60,000 bases of DNA from assembly GCF_964204645.1 (NCBI RefSeq), contig NC_134035.1, positions 12,321,951 to 12,381,950 on the forward strand, read 5' to 3'. Both the position numbers and the translations under genes were made by a program. This DNA comes from Tubulanus polymorphus. Lineage: Eukaryota > Nemertea > Palaeonemertea > Tubulaniformes > Tubulanidae. Positions 49,049-60,000 of the stretch are shown piece by piece (positions within the stretch are counted from its first letter, which is position 1; every line of letters begins with the position of its first letter). The notes under the pieces are model-generated. The model was not told the origin of the DNA, ran no database searches, and saw nothing but the letters and a program-made list of their open reading frames with translations.

Positions 49049-49360
49049 ATGAAAGTTTTGCGGTTTCTCTTGTTCGAATATCGGCTACTGGATTCCTGGG
49101 ATGACTGTGAATTCCGCGCGAACAATGAACTGTCGCGGTTTCAACTCTCAGATTCAGAAATATCGCGTGGTTTATTGCGCCGTCGTTTATTACCGCGTGT
49201 AATCAATTCGTACCCACGATTATTCGTCGCTGCCGAATTGAAAAATTCTATCGCGGATATTCTGCGAGCGAGTTCTCTCGCAATGACCGATCGTCGTTTT
49301 GTAATTTCGTATCGTTCGTTTGCGCTGGTGATATTTTCTTTTGTAATAAATATTTCCTAA
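49049..49360 (+). other. Unassigned 103-codon open frame
   Basis: The frame begins MKVLRFLLFEYRLLDSWDDC and ends in SFALVIFSFVINIS. It is the best-looking single open frame of the unique region: moderate GC, no low complexity, charged middle, hydrophobic end. No family is recognised. A minus-strand frame of 99 codons overlaps it. It sits in CpG-rich DNA, so the lack of stops could be compositional. Treat it as unproven. Confidence 0.15.
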
Positions 49361-49647
49361 ATCGAATGAGGGACCAAAGCGCGGAGAGGTATCTCGTTTG
49401 TTTGTATACGGCTGATCTGATTTCCTTTGTGTCCGCTTACTGATATATATATAAACTAGATAAGTCCATTGCCCAATGTATAAATACATAGCAAATCGAC
49501 GCGAATACAATTTCTTCAAGTTTCATACGTATCAGATGAACAAGAGTTAGAAGGTTATGGGAAACAGTATAGCTGTGTCCTTCCTTGCATTGTGGTGATA
49601 CTGTAGAATATGGAAAATAGAAGGTTGTTTTATTTGATGGAAACTTA

Positions 49648-49869
49648 GGCTAAAAAAAAATTGATACCTTGTTTCTCCGCTCTGCTGAGCTTAAATGTTG
49701 ACCCGGCCGGCCGCCTATCTACCCTATACATTACTTTTTTTAAAAATCGTGATCAATTTTACCTTAACAGACCCGGCCGCTATAGAAATGAACTGTTTAT
49801 AAATTTTATCATATTTTACAAAAATGACCCGGCCGCTGCGGAGAAACAAGGTATCATTTTTGTTTAGCC
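49648..49869. mobile_element. PIF/Harbinger-like MITE, copy 1 (222 bp)
   Basis: Terminal inverted repeats of about 33 bp read GGCTAAAAAAAAATTGATAC then CTTGTTTCTCCGC on the left, with the complement on the right (GCGGAGAAACAAGGTATC, ending TTTAGCC). TTA target duplications lie at 49,645-49,647 and 49,870-49,872. There is no transposase. The interior carries three GACCCGGCCG words. A second, nearly identical copy lies at 56,236. TIR start GGC and a 3 bp TTA duplication fit the PIF/Harbinger superfamily. Confidence 0.88.
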
Positions 49870-49872
49870 TTA

Positions 49873-50276
49873 GGTTAATGATATATCAATGTCAATATTA
49901 ATTCGTCAAAGTAATTAATAATTGTACGACAATCCTACATCGATTTTACAGTTGGCGTTTCACCCTCTAAACCTATATCGTTTACATTTAAGTGACCCTA
50001 AGAAGCAATTTCCGTCGATATTACATTCTGTAGTAGGAATTTTCCGATACGCTTTAAAAGATTGTCGGATGTTGTAATACCTCATAGCGATGGATAGACT
50101 GAAAAAAAAAATAGAGGGAACATCACCAGCCGTGGTGCGCGGTATCAACGGGTAATGCGCGTTTCTGCGAGGTGACCTTTACATTCGCCTTCGGTATAAA
50201 TCGTCGAGTCGAAAAGGTATAAATCGGCTTAACTGTAAAACATCGCATAATGCGCGCATCAAGTTACTCGCAAATA
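49873..50276. other. Non-coding sequence, nothing recognised
   Basis: Mixed AT-rich and CpG-containing sequence ending in an 11-base C run at 50,277-50,287. The 62-codon minus-strand frame has no recognisable domain. Confidence 0.6.
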
Positions 50277-50329
50277 CCCCCCCCCCCGTAGCAAATAACT
50301 ACTAGTTAACAAGTTAACGTGATGCAGAA

Positions 50330-50515
50330 GTGGCATCCTCCCCCGGCAGGGATTCGAACCTGACGGCATCGAGATTGCCACGGCACGAAACCCTGCCATA
50401 ATCGACCGTGTGCGCAGATACATGCGCAGTTCAGATGATGTGATTTTTAGCCAATCAGAAATCCCGTTTTATTTTAGCCCGGGTTTTCCCATTTATAGTT
50501 CTTCCTTGAAATTTG
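50330..50515 (-). mobile_element. tRNA-like (SINE) element, minus strand
   Basis: Box B on the minus strand is GGTTCGAATCC (plus-strand GGATTCGAACC, 50,350-50,360). The sequence upstream on the minus strand contains GTGCCGTGGCAATC and the shared word CTGCGCATGTATCTGCGCAC. The outer start is near CCAATCAG at 50,451-50,458 or slightly beyond. It pairs as an inverted partner with the element at 50,530-50,700. Confidence 0.5.
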
Positions 50516-50529
50516 CCTCAACGATTATA

Positions 50530-50700
50530 CAACGAGCAATCTGATTGGTGCCGCCAGTTTTCGTTCGGAAAGCTGCGCATGTACCTGCGCACCCGGTCTA
50601 CTGATGCAGGGGGATGCAGAAGTTGTGGATATTCGGGTGTAAAATCCGATAGATGCATGGTGGGTTCGAACCCCGATGAACGCGCGCTCTCGGTCGGTCA
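50530..50700 (+). mobile_element. tRNA-like (SINE) element, plus strand, inverted partner
   Basis: Box B is GGTTCGAACC at 50,663-50,672. CTGCGCATGTACCTGCGCAC at 50,573-50,592 is the inverse of 50,410-50,429 with 19 of 20 bases matching. CTGATTGG at 50,541-50,548 is the inverse of 50,451-50,458. Tail sequences of the two copies differ more than the heads. No working tRNA fold was found. Confidence 0.5.
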
Positions 50701-51405
50701 GTGTTCCACGACTCGCCGTGATCTTACAACGAAAGTCTTATGCAGGTGATTACTCTGATTGAAGAGGTTTCCACTCAGTATCGGAGGGAAAGAAAAAAAC
50801 CCGATAGATTCGACGTTAAGTAAATTGAAATAGATGAGACCGCGCGCGCGGAATACAACGTTACGTACTTCGAGAGATTACGTTTTTACTATACGTCGAA
50901 AAGTTTTAATTAAACTACGCGAGCATGTCGAATGTCGTATGTCGCATGTCGAATTATTGGGTGGGGTTAGCGCCGGAACGGCTGTTAATTCAACTGGCAA
51001 AAAATGACGTCGCAAATTAAAATAGGAGCCGCTGAATTCGTGTAGCGTTTGATTAAATTGAATCGTTAGGGTAATACGTAAACCGTACGTCGCCGTTAAC
51101 CGTTTTAAAGGTTCAATCTGCAACTGATATTTGATATATAATTAACGTATCCGCGTGCGGCGTTCTAAACGTGTCTTCGTATTAAACGACGGGGGTTTCG
51201 TCAGTCGTTCTACTTTGATGAAACGTTTGATCTTCGAAACAAGTAAACTCACTTCAGAAGGCACTACGCGGCACCGTCGTCGTAAAAACAACAAACGCAA
51301 AGTGCCGATGTAAGCTTTTTCCGCGTTTGCTTATTCTGCTATTTATTGAGACAAAAAATCGAGAAATTCGAATCATCTCGACTGACCCACATGCTGAATA
51401 TAAAT
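50701..51405. other. Non-coding CpG-containing sequence
   Basis: Contains CGCGCGCG at ~50,843 and a short local repeat GTCGAATGTCGTATGTCGCATGTCGAATT near 50,928. No gene was recognised; the 81-codon minus-strand frame has no known domain. Confidence 0.6.
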
Positions 51406-51407
51406 TC

Positions 51408-51600
51408 AAGCAGCTATTTCTAGTTAATATCAAAGTTTTTACCGTTAAGAAAGTGAATTAGAAAGTATCCAGCATCGCGTTCTAGATATTCACCAAGCAG
51501 CAGCTATTTTTAGTTAATATCAAAGTTATTACCGTTAAGTTATTACCGTTAGAAAATGAATTAGAAAGTATCCAGCATCGCGTACTAGATATTCACTAAG
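51408..51600. repeat. Tandem duplication of ~90-103 bp
   Basis: Copy 1 (51,408-51,494) and copy 2 (51,495-51,600) share CAGCTATTT, AGTTAATATCAAAGTT, ACCGTTAAG, GAATTAGAAAGTATCCAGCA and CTAGATATTCAC. Copy 2 is longer because of an internal repeat of GTTATTACCGTTA. Confidence 0.9.
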
Positions 51601-52221
51601 AACCTTAGTGTCTGATGTACCACATTGATATCATATCATATCTATTTTCTGAATAATTAACATCAATGTATAAAGGATATATTTATTAGAATTGCATTAG
51701 AAAAGTACTATAATTAATTTGTTTTACACCCATAAATATGTATATACTGATGTAAAATAACAGCAGGGCAGTGGGTGGGTAGACTAGGATCGTATGAGCG
51801 ACGGGATCACTGTGGATAGGGCGGGTGAAACTAGATACCAATGATGGATGTGTGATAAAGTCGTTTAATCGGTCGCGGCAAAATAATGAACTTTGGGACT
51901 GGCGAAGAATTAACCTCGCAATTTCTGAGAATATTCTTATGGATACGTATTTTAACTCGATAATATAATAACATGATATATGTTTTATCGTAATCTATAA
52001 AGCAATAAATACGTGCAACTTTGCTTACATATTTGCAAAAATGATTCGTGATATGGTTAATTAAAAGGAGCCAGTGCTAGCCAACACTCGAATTGTCTTT
52101 TGTTGAGCGAGAGTTTGTCGAATAAAGTAAAGTATATGGAGAACGAATCGAATGATTAAAACCTACAGCTACACTCTGTAAAAAATGATACAGGAATTTT
52201 CCGTATTGTCTTTCGTAGATA
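51601..52221. other. Non-coding sequence, nothing recognised
   Basis: AT-rich. A word, GTCGAATAAAGTAAAGTAT, at ~52,116 returns diverged at ~52,397, suggesting a dispersed or duplicated piece around the MITE. Confidence 0.55.
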
Positions 52222-52378
52222 CAGAGCTGCCAACCGTTCGTGATTTTCAGCAGTTTCTTACTGTGGTCAAAACTTTTTTACTGATAGTTTGAACGTTTTC
52301 CGTTATATTTCCATGAAATGTTACTGAAAGAAATTCAACTTGTTACTGATAGCACTTTTTTAGAGGTTGGCATCCCTG
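52222..52378. mobile_element. hAT-like MITE (157 bp)
   Basis: Terminal inverted repeats CAGAGCTGCCAACC on the left and CAGGGATGCCAACC on the right (reverse-complemented) match at 12 of 14 bases. CAGRG-type ends fit hAT-superfamily elements. Flanking 8 bp duplications are not convincing (CGTAGATA and TAAATAAG), so the element is old or the class is wrong. There is no coding capacity. Confidence 0.6.
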
Positions 52379-55300
52379 TAAATAAGACGAAGAGTTCGTC
52401 GAATAAAGTAAAAGTATAAGTAAACTTAGGTATACGAATACACGATAAGGGTCGACAGGCAGAATCAAATGAATAAAACCTAAAACTAATTCGATGTTGA
52501 TTGTTGCGGTGTTTTCTACTGTAAAGACTGGATGCGCGGGTCCGTGTACAGATAGATAACAGTCCATCTTTATTAACAGACTCGGTGTAAATATATTCAT
52601 TTATACGCGCAGTAAACCACGCGATATACAACATACATATTCAATACCTTCTAGAAACGGTCAGGTTTAGGTGATATAGACGACTTATGTTGTCATTACC
52701 TTATCGAACCTCGTCAAATATGTTGTTACCTTTGAATATAGTTTTACGAAGTCTATAGTTTATTGAAATTGAAGTTGATTCAAAGAATTAACGTCTTGAA
52801 AAATAACAAATATGTTGCTCGATATTGTCGACATTGATAATTGATTGATAATTCGCCGGCTATGTTTTGGTGGCAGGTGTGTACATATCAACAATTTGAT
52901 TTGATTGAATTGAATTACCGGCAACCAGTCTAGCTAAAGAATAACTTCCCATAGTAATTAGGGCCTTGTGCGTATATACAACCGTCGTCAGTATTTGGGC
53001 TTCGTTAGAATAAAATAAAGGAAAATTTACTAGGTCGAAAATAGGTCATGAATTTTATTTGTCTTAAAAATAGAACGTCAATTACGCAATTGTAAACGTT
53101 ATTGTGAAACGCCTATATCGATGACGTAGTGCACATCGACTCGCGAAGGACTCCTCGAATAACGCAATGTAGTAATCGATGTTTAAAAATATTTTTCTAA
53201 CGGTTTTTACAGCGTCAAAAAAACGCACCGAGTACCGTGCCGGTGAACGTGGTGTTTGAGTTTGTTATTGCTGGCGTGTAGTTTCATCGAGTTAGTTATC
53301 GATAGTGACTGCGGTGACGACTGGATGTAGACGGCAATCACGATTCAAGGTTGATATTGACCAGTATTAACCGGTACGTTCATAATTGATAGATATCGCT
53401 TTAGTTTTTATGCGCTTCATCCGTTCAGGAATCTCAGTTAATTGATATACGATACGGACGTGAGTTTTATCTTACAGACAGGAAATATGTTCTACCGCAA
53501 TGACTATAGTAAAAAATACATAACAAAACATCCCCGCGCCAAATTACGGATAGGAATTGCCAGTTCGACGGAGGCTAACAATTCCCTTTTGCTCGCAAAT
53601 ATCCTTTCGTGACTTTCTGGCGATATCGTGTTTCAAATGTCGTCGATATTTCGCCCTCGTTTCCTATTGCTTCTATTTCATTATCTTTCGGTTTATGTTT
53701 TGTTGGTTCTGAGACCGAATTTTCTACTTTTAGCGAAACACGGACGCTGAAGTTTCTATACTCATTGTATTTCATCGTTTTTCGTCGAGGACTAGTCCAG
53801 TCCCTTTCCATTTGTCCATTTATAAATCAGCCCGTAAATACGCGAAGTTTGAAACGCGAAAGTCATCGTAACCGAAATCTGAGTACTGCTTAATGGGAGT
53901 TTGTCGGACAGCGGAGACGTGGGTGTGTGTAGCATTCACAAAATATATCGGTTTTTTCCTCGTCACTTTGTTTTTTGATTATGAACCACGGATACGAAAA
54001 GAACGCCTAACACGATGACGAGTGTAGAGATATCAATTCGTTTTCTGTCATCAGAAACAGGAATAGTGATAGGAAAACATAGCACCAGCAACAACAGCAG
54101 CAGTTGCAGATGTGAATAGCATAATAGTAACTGAATAATACACGGGGGATGCAATGAAAGTAGCCCGGTATTTCGTGCCATACGAGCGCACGCCTGTGTG
54201 ATACCCTTACGAAAAGACGACAACATAAAAAAAACCACATCTCGTCCAATCCGAGAAGCTTATTCCAAATACGATCTTATCATTTCTCGTCAATTATTCA
54301 ATTCAGCCGAGAGAGATAGAGGAAAAACTGTACGTAACTTCAGGGTCGAATCGAGTTTTTCTTTTTTAGTTAAATGAAAGGCTTGGATATCAATGTAGGC
54401 AGAGCGTTGGGGGGGAAAAACTGGGCTAATTTTTTTTAGTCATAAATATGAATAAAAACGTATCGTGATAAAACTCACTAATATATAGAATGTATATATA
54501 GATGTATAAAAACAAAACTAACTCAAAATATAAAAAAGAAATTTATCTATTGACATGTCAACAAAAGATACGGGGTAGAGGTCGGGATTTGGCGTCTGCG
54601 GGCGTTTCATATCTTTGATATCAATTTTTGTGTCTATAAATCATCTAAAAAACTCGTGTTCATATCTATTTAACGCGTAATCTAATTGAATCGTCAGCAT
54701 TATAGTTCATGAAATACAGTTTCACCGATCGTTTTCGATTGTTTTCTCGCTTCGTTTCAGAGTTGTCTGCTTCTAAACTTTCGTCTGAAATCCAAAATTA
54801 TGTAATACGATTATTTAATACGATATGTGCCGAATTAGACGTAATATCATATTCCAACGATATATCTAATAATCCGGACAGTCTCTGACGGACGTCTCTC
54901 TCTCTCTCGGCTCCTATTGAAATCCGGGTTCGAATTTCAGTAGAAGTAATTAATTACTCGGAAGCCCTCACGTCATTAATCAGTGTATACCGGGTAGTTT
55001 TTCGTGTCGAGAACTTAACATTTCGATAAACGAAAATCTGATTCGTCGAGTGATGCTTTTTTATTTATCTTTGAAAAGTTATATAAAGGTTTATAAAAGT
55101 AACTCCGACCTTATTTTCGTCAATATTACAGCACTAACAGATTGTCATAGAATGAACTGCGTTGAAGAGTGTTGGTCATTCGTTTTGTATTAGTCAGGAA
55201 CCAATCTCTCAAACTAGTGATAATGAAACGATAACGAACTAAACTCATTCTAGCAAACAATAAATACAATTGCCTGAATATAAAAAAAAGATTCTCCAGT

Positions 55301-56232
55301 GACAAAAAGGTCGAATTTATCGCGTAATTCTCCGCCTAAATAGGATACTTCTCAGTTTTCATTAGTTCATTAATACAATGCGTTTCTTTTTACAGCATTT
55401 GTATTATTCCCCTTCTCATCATTGTTGATGTTGTTGTGCAAACTTTATTAGATGTATTTCTTATGTTACCTGGGCTGAATATTGAACAGTAAATGTATCA
55501 AAAACAAATTTTAAAAGTAAAATCGAGGGCGGATGTAAAGTTATTTTGAAAGTGTGGAAAGTTTTTAAAGTTAGTTAATTTGCAATGAGTTAACTCGGAG
55601 TTAAATCTTAACTGGGAACTGTATGAAACCTGACCCAAGTGCAGAACTGTCCAGTACCTCATACATAAGACGAGCGAGGATTCTGTTCGCGTAAGACAAT
55701 AAGTAATATATATAGTGACGATAAAACCCGGCGGCGGTTCATATATACATGTGAATAACTGTGATCATATCACGCAATGACAACGTCGCCGATAACCGAA
55801 AAATGACACCAGTCACACGACTGCAATCTATAACCGTGTGTGCTCGTTCATACCAGATTTGAAACCAGATCATCTGGAAAATGAACAAGCGTTAATCCCA
55901 CCGCTATAGCCGGTCCTCGGCAAGCTTAATCGTGAAAATAGCAAACTGCTCACAATGTAACCACTAATCAGGCTATCATCGCTATCGATTGTCGGAGGGT
56001 ATCAAGTTTTTGAAATGTCTCACTTCGAGCAAGTTCGCAGTAGACTCCTATAGTCTGTTCACCTGTCTCGATGAAAGCAATGAGATCTGAATCAGTTGGT
56101 TTCATCATAATTTTGGCACTTTTCTCGATTCATGGCCATGTTCGACTCCGGATCATACAGCAACTAGATTTTCACCGTATAGAAGTGCAAAATGCTGTGC
56201 GGCAAAAATGTCGTTATCTTGCTACCATTTAT
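52379..56232. other. Long non-coding stretch
   Basis: Open frames of 60-99 codons occur on both strands (52,335-52,634 minus; 53,609-53,893 plus; 53,963-54,238 minus) but often overlap on opposite strands or in two frames and show no family. A (CT)n microsatellite lies at 54,894-54,908. A splice-acceptor-like TTTTTACAG at ~53,211 is followed by only a short open stretch. Nothing else is supported. Confidence 0.55.
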
Positions 56233-56235
56233 TTA

Positions 56236-56449
56236 GGCTAAAAAAATTGATACCTTGTTTCTCCGCTCTGCTGAGCTTAAATGTTGACCCGGCCGCCTAT
56301 CTACCCTATACATTACTTTTTAAAAATCGTGATCAATTTTACCATAACAGACCCGGCCGCTATAGAAATGAACTGTTTATAAATTTTATCATATTTTACA
56401 AAAATGACCCGGCCGCTGCGGAGAAACAAGGTATCATTTTTGTTTAGCC
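56236..56449. mobile_element. PIF/Harbinger-like MITE, copy 2 (214 bp)
   Basis: Nearly identical to 49,648-49,869 and in the same orientation. TTA target duplications lie at 56,233-56,235 and 56,450-56,452. Differences are shorter A and T runs, loss of one GGCC in CCCGGCCGGCCGCC, and ACCATAACAG for ACCTTAACAG. The high similarity implies recent activity of the family. Confidence 0.88.
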
Positions 56450-56452
56450 TTA

Positions 56453-57744
56453 GGTCCTGCTTTTATAATAGGTCACTAACTCCACGAGTAGACCGTCTCT
56501 GTACTTTGTGTCAGAATAACCACGTTTTACTTCCACAATATTTCAGACAGAATCGCTCCCCGTTCAAAATCATAGATCTATCCACGAGCACAAGCTAGCT
56601 CCCACGATCTGAGAATAAGAACAGGGAACTATCTCTTGAGGATGTTTAGTGAAATAAAACGGTTTCTTGTTGACGAGTAACAACGACACCTTTGATAATG
56701 TATTCCTGTAGTATTTAGCCGCCTTTCATATACTGTCATTATATCTGAATGTCATACAAGTTATGAAATACTTAAACGAATAAAGAAATAGCATGTAATG
56801 ATTACGCGATGAAATATATGTAAATGTAGATTTTTCGTACAAATTAATCACTGAAAACTGTTTGAGAAGCGAACACAGTCGTAAAGAAAAAATCCGCACA
56901 TAATTCAACGTATAAAAATCAAAGCTTTTATATGCTTTATTGGTCGCGAATTGACGACGCAATATTTCCAGTTTTCTCCGTCGCAGATTTTTTCAGTGAG
57001 GTATATATAAGAATTTGATTAGATTATGAGCGGTAGTCGGCTAGAGTCTTTTGTACCCTCAAGTAGAACACTTAACATATTAACCGCTACACTGATTTGG
57101 CACTATACATAGCGGCGCTCGGTTCCTGCGAGAGAACGCCTCCGCGTATCGTCTTCTAACTATAATAACTATTATTACATCTTCACATGTAGATTATTGT
57201 AATCGAACGAAGTGGATTGTTCCGAATTGGTTCTGTTATCTGATTCGCGCTATAGAAATCGTCCGCGAAATGAGACGCGCGCAATAGTTTGCGTTATTGA
57301 TACGAGTACCGAGTATTCACTATAGAACTCTTGACAGATAATCGATGTATTTACTCCAGTTCATACAGGGTTCGACACTACATTCTCAGATTTCAGATCT
57401 GCTATTTTTACTGATTCATGGTATCAGAGCGAAATGCCTTCCAGCTTCAATTTCAACAGCGACAGTATCCCCGATATTGGACTTCTATCTTCTATTTCGT
57501 TTGGTTCTCGATGCTTCGTTATTGTGTGAGACGACCAGCGAATTTTATAATTGTTTCCCGTCCCTATAATTCGTAAATTTACGTCCGGTACTTCTAATCA
57601 ACTTATCGAAATGAATAGTAGTTCATGGTTCTATTCAAATTTTACTCGTAAGTTCTATAGATAACCATTGATGAAACACTCGGAGTTAGTTAACACACAC
57701 TACCGGCTGTGTTAAGGATAGCTTTGTTTTGATTCGAGAAAAAA
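56453..57744. other. Non-coding sequence, nothing recognised
   Basis: Short chance open frames only (56,726-56,962 minus; 57,345-57,569 plus). No repeat or RNA gene was recognised. Confidence 0.6.
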
Positions 57745-57826
57745 ATAATGTCGGGCAGATAGGCGGCCGACCGGGTCAACTTTTAAGCTAAGCAGAAATG
57801 AGAAACAAAGTATCAGTTTTAAGCCT
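57745..57826 (-). mobile_element. Truncated, diverged PIF/Harbinger-like MITE fragment
   Basis: On the minus strand it reads AGGCTTAAAACTGATACTTT, GTTTCTCATTTCTGCTTAGC, TTAAAAGTTGACCCGGTCGG and CCGCCTATCTGCCC, matching the left half of the two full copies with several substitutions. The right half is missing. Confidence 0.75.
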
Positions 57827-59696
57827 GAGAACGAAACAAAGAGTCCGAAATGTTTACTTGGTTTAAAGTTTATCCAACATTTCAACAGTCGTCTATCTCC
57901 TGGATTATTGAGTATTCACTTCATTATTGCCATTTTCTAAGACACTTAAGGATATAGTCAAAACGTTGAATAATATCAAAACTACATTGTACATTCTCTA
58001 GAAAGCACTTCAGCCCTTATCATTCATTCTTAGCGAAGGAGTTTATATTTTCAACATTATGACTCAGGTTTGATCATCATCTACGGTAGTCTGAAACTTC
58101 TATAACTAAAGTTTGTGGCGGTAACAAAATCCATGCATGGTTCATCGATGAATTCAGACCCGAGTCTCAAATCCCGATTCAGGAGAATGTTTTATATTAT
58201 CCGCCGCATCTTATACTAAGAAAGAACATTATCGAAAACCTTTCGGTATTTTCACCGGTCTTTTCTATTTTCTGATGCTAATGGTTATTATACCTAAGAG
58301 GTATCAGTTGGAATATTTGATTTAAATCCTACACGCCGGATCAGGTAGGCCTTCTACTGTTTCTGGTGTCTGTTTCGCTGTCGGTGGTTGCAAAGAGACG
58401 AGTGGGCTTCATAAACGAGAATAATACGATGAAATGCGAGACGGATGGAATTTCAGAAAATACGTCGTCGATATTTTTACCCGGTAACGGAATTCCGCGT
58501 GTTGTATTCGTCTAATATTCAAAATAAAAAACGTGGTTGTTAGCGATTCAGGTAAGGAAGGTTTGTAGGTGATCGTCCGTATTTTGACACTGTGAAGCCA
58601 GGTGCCAATTGCTTCCAACGCGTCTGACATTATCGAAATGTCTGTCTTTGAACAGTTGTATTGAGAGAATATTGCGGTTTCAAAGGTAAGGTGACATTGG
58701 AAGAGATGACCGCCTGTCTTTAAAAGTAGCCCTGGCATTTTCAGAACCTGAATGAATCACAAGTGGTCTGATTAGGACATGAGTCCGCATACTCCACTGC
58801 ATTTGTTTCTAGATTATGATTGCAATATCTATTTCCACTTGAAATTGCGGAAGGACATAAAAGAATTATAAAAAGTTACGTTATCAGTGGTAGCAAAAAT
58901 ACATATTTTTTTGTGGTAGGTCTTTTTTTGTAAGTATCATACGAGAGACCCCCGTATCATTTTTAGACATAACCAAAAATCAGTAGACCACAGTCTTTAT
59001 GAAATTTGGATTCGCCTTATTATAACCATTGTCGTTCTTCTTAAGAAAAAATGCAATCTAGGAATAATTATCAAAACCAATATGATTAGATGTAAAAGCT
59101 AATACGGAAATAAGTAATTTGTTATTTTTAGCTTCGAGCAATTAACGGTAAAAGTGTAACGCGCCCTCCCACTCAACTGCCGTTTACCTATCATCTCATC
59201 TATAGCGATAATTGTTTGAAAATATCATTTTAAATGAATTATTCGTCGATGCGAACGTTTTGTAACGATCAAACGGGGAAATCACACTAAATCGAACTCA
59301 AGGATACGTTTGAATTATTGATGTACGTGTATGATAGTGTGAAGGCGTGTTGTATGAGGTAGTTGGTTTATCTGATGGAATATCAGCTACTAGGCAGAAA
59401 TATCATATAACATTAATTTTCATTAAGTGACTGCGTCGTCGTTCGAAACAAAAATAGCAATGATATATTTTTAGTGCGTTCTCGTGTCTTTCAACATTTA
59501 TTACAATAAGCAGTATTCACTAGCCTGTAACCACTCTACGCCAGTGAGCGAGTGGACATCTGCAACCTGTACACACTTCGGCCAGCCTTCTGTTCGCGCC
59601 TAAAATGGCGATGAATTTAAAGATTTGCTTCATCAAATTGTTAGTTTTGGTTATGAGACTAAATTCTGCTTGGATGGAATATTGATTGCTTGCGGA
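57827..59696. other. Non-coding sequence, nothing firmly recognised
   Basis: Contains a 109-codon minus-strand frame (58,409-58,738) starting MPGLLLKTGGHLFQCHLTFE with no known family, and on the plus strand a donor-like CAAAG/GTAAGG at ~58,684. Neither makes a supported gene. Confidence 0.55.
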
Positions 59697-60000
59697 GACT
59701 GGTGGCTGTCGTATCGATTACTTGCTGTGACTGGCCCTGATAGATTCGCTATCTTACTAAGACTGGCCCTGATCGTGACAATATCTTGCTAGGACTGGTC
59801 CTGGTCGTATCAATATTTCGCTAGGACTGGTCCTGATCATAACAATATCTTGCTAGGACTGGTCCTGATCGTACCAATATTTCGCTAGGACCGGTACTGA
59901 TCGTAACAATCTTGCTAGGACTGGTCCAGATCCTTTCGATATCTAACTAGGACTGGTCCTGATCGTAACAATATCTTGCTAGGACCGGTCCTGATTGAAA
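59697..60000. repeat. 32 bp minisatellite, continues past the right edge
   Basis: GACTGG or GACCGG recurs at 59,697, 59,729, 59,761, 59,793, 59,825, 59,857, 59,889, 59,919, 59,951 and 59,983. The period is 32 bp with one 30 bp step. The unit reads GACTGGTCCTGATCGTAACA then ATATCTTGCTAG. Copies grow more alike toward the right edge. Confidence 0.92.

Noticed and set aside
53200-53262. Small exon after TTTTTACAG with reading SKKRTEYRAGERGV
   Set aside because: Acceptor-like, but the open stretch is very short, the donor is ambiguous and nothing around it supports a gene.
58409-58738. 109-codon minus-strand open frame, and an opposite-strand donor CAAAG/GTAAGG
   Set aside because: No family was recognised, the two signals lie on opposite strands, and neither has partner splice sites or start context.

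Overview
The window looks like nuclear DNA of a eukaryote, most likely an invertebrate animal. There are no bacterial-style operons or ribosome-binding sites. About two thirds of it is satellite DNA, and the rest is AT-rich, CpG-containing non-coding sequence with MITE-like transposons, tRNA-derived SINE-like pieces and microsatellites. I could not name the species. A lophotrochozoan (mollusc-like) source is a guess from general character only. No complete protein-coding gene could be recognised; one possible terminal exon and one possible promoter/first exon are listed at low confidence.

Layout. (1) 1-7,600: an old, diverged satellite ('array 1') with a ~1.66 kb higher-order unit, cut by the left edge. 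It is built from shorter monomers that carry CTCGCGCCATTTT boxes and the palindrome AAGATATCTT, and each unit contains a ~280 bp non-monomer segment. (2) 7,600-39,790: a ~32 kb young, homogenised satellite ('array 2') built on a 60 bp unit (36+24 bp). It is organised by two recurring punctuation segments, here called alpha and beta, and has been amplified as near-identical tandem blocks: 6,129 bp twice, then 8,713 bp followed by a 7,835 bp version. The short open frames in it are by-products of a 60 bp period (20 codons) with few stops. (3) 39,790-60,000: about 20 kb of mostly unique sequence. It contains a 224 bp foldback element, a pogo/Tigger-like MITE, two full and one truncated copy of a PIF/Harbinger-like MITE with TTA target duplications, a hAT-like MITE and a decayed relative, a tRNA-like element at 45.4 kb, a head-to-head pair of tRNA-like elements at 50.3-50.7 kb, a long polypurine tract, several minisatellites, and a 32 bp minisatellite that runs off the right edge.

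The most interesting story is the relation between the two satellites. The 60 bp unit of array 2, and its punctuation segments, align by eye to one end of the array 1 monomer. Array 2 therefore appears to be a young satellite born from a fragment of the older one next to it, having lost the CTCGCGCC boxes. It was then expanded in 60 bp steps and finally in multi-kilobase blocks. All coordinates and repeat offsets were read by eye and by matching recurrent open-frame positions; no alignment program was run.
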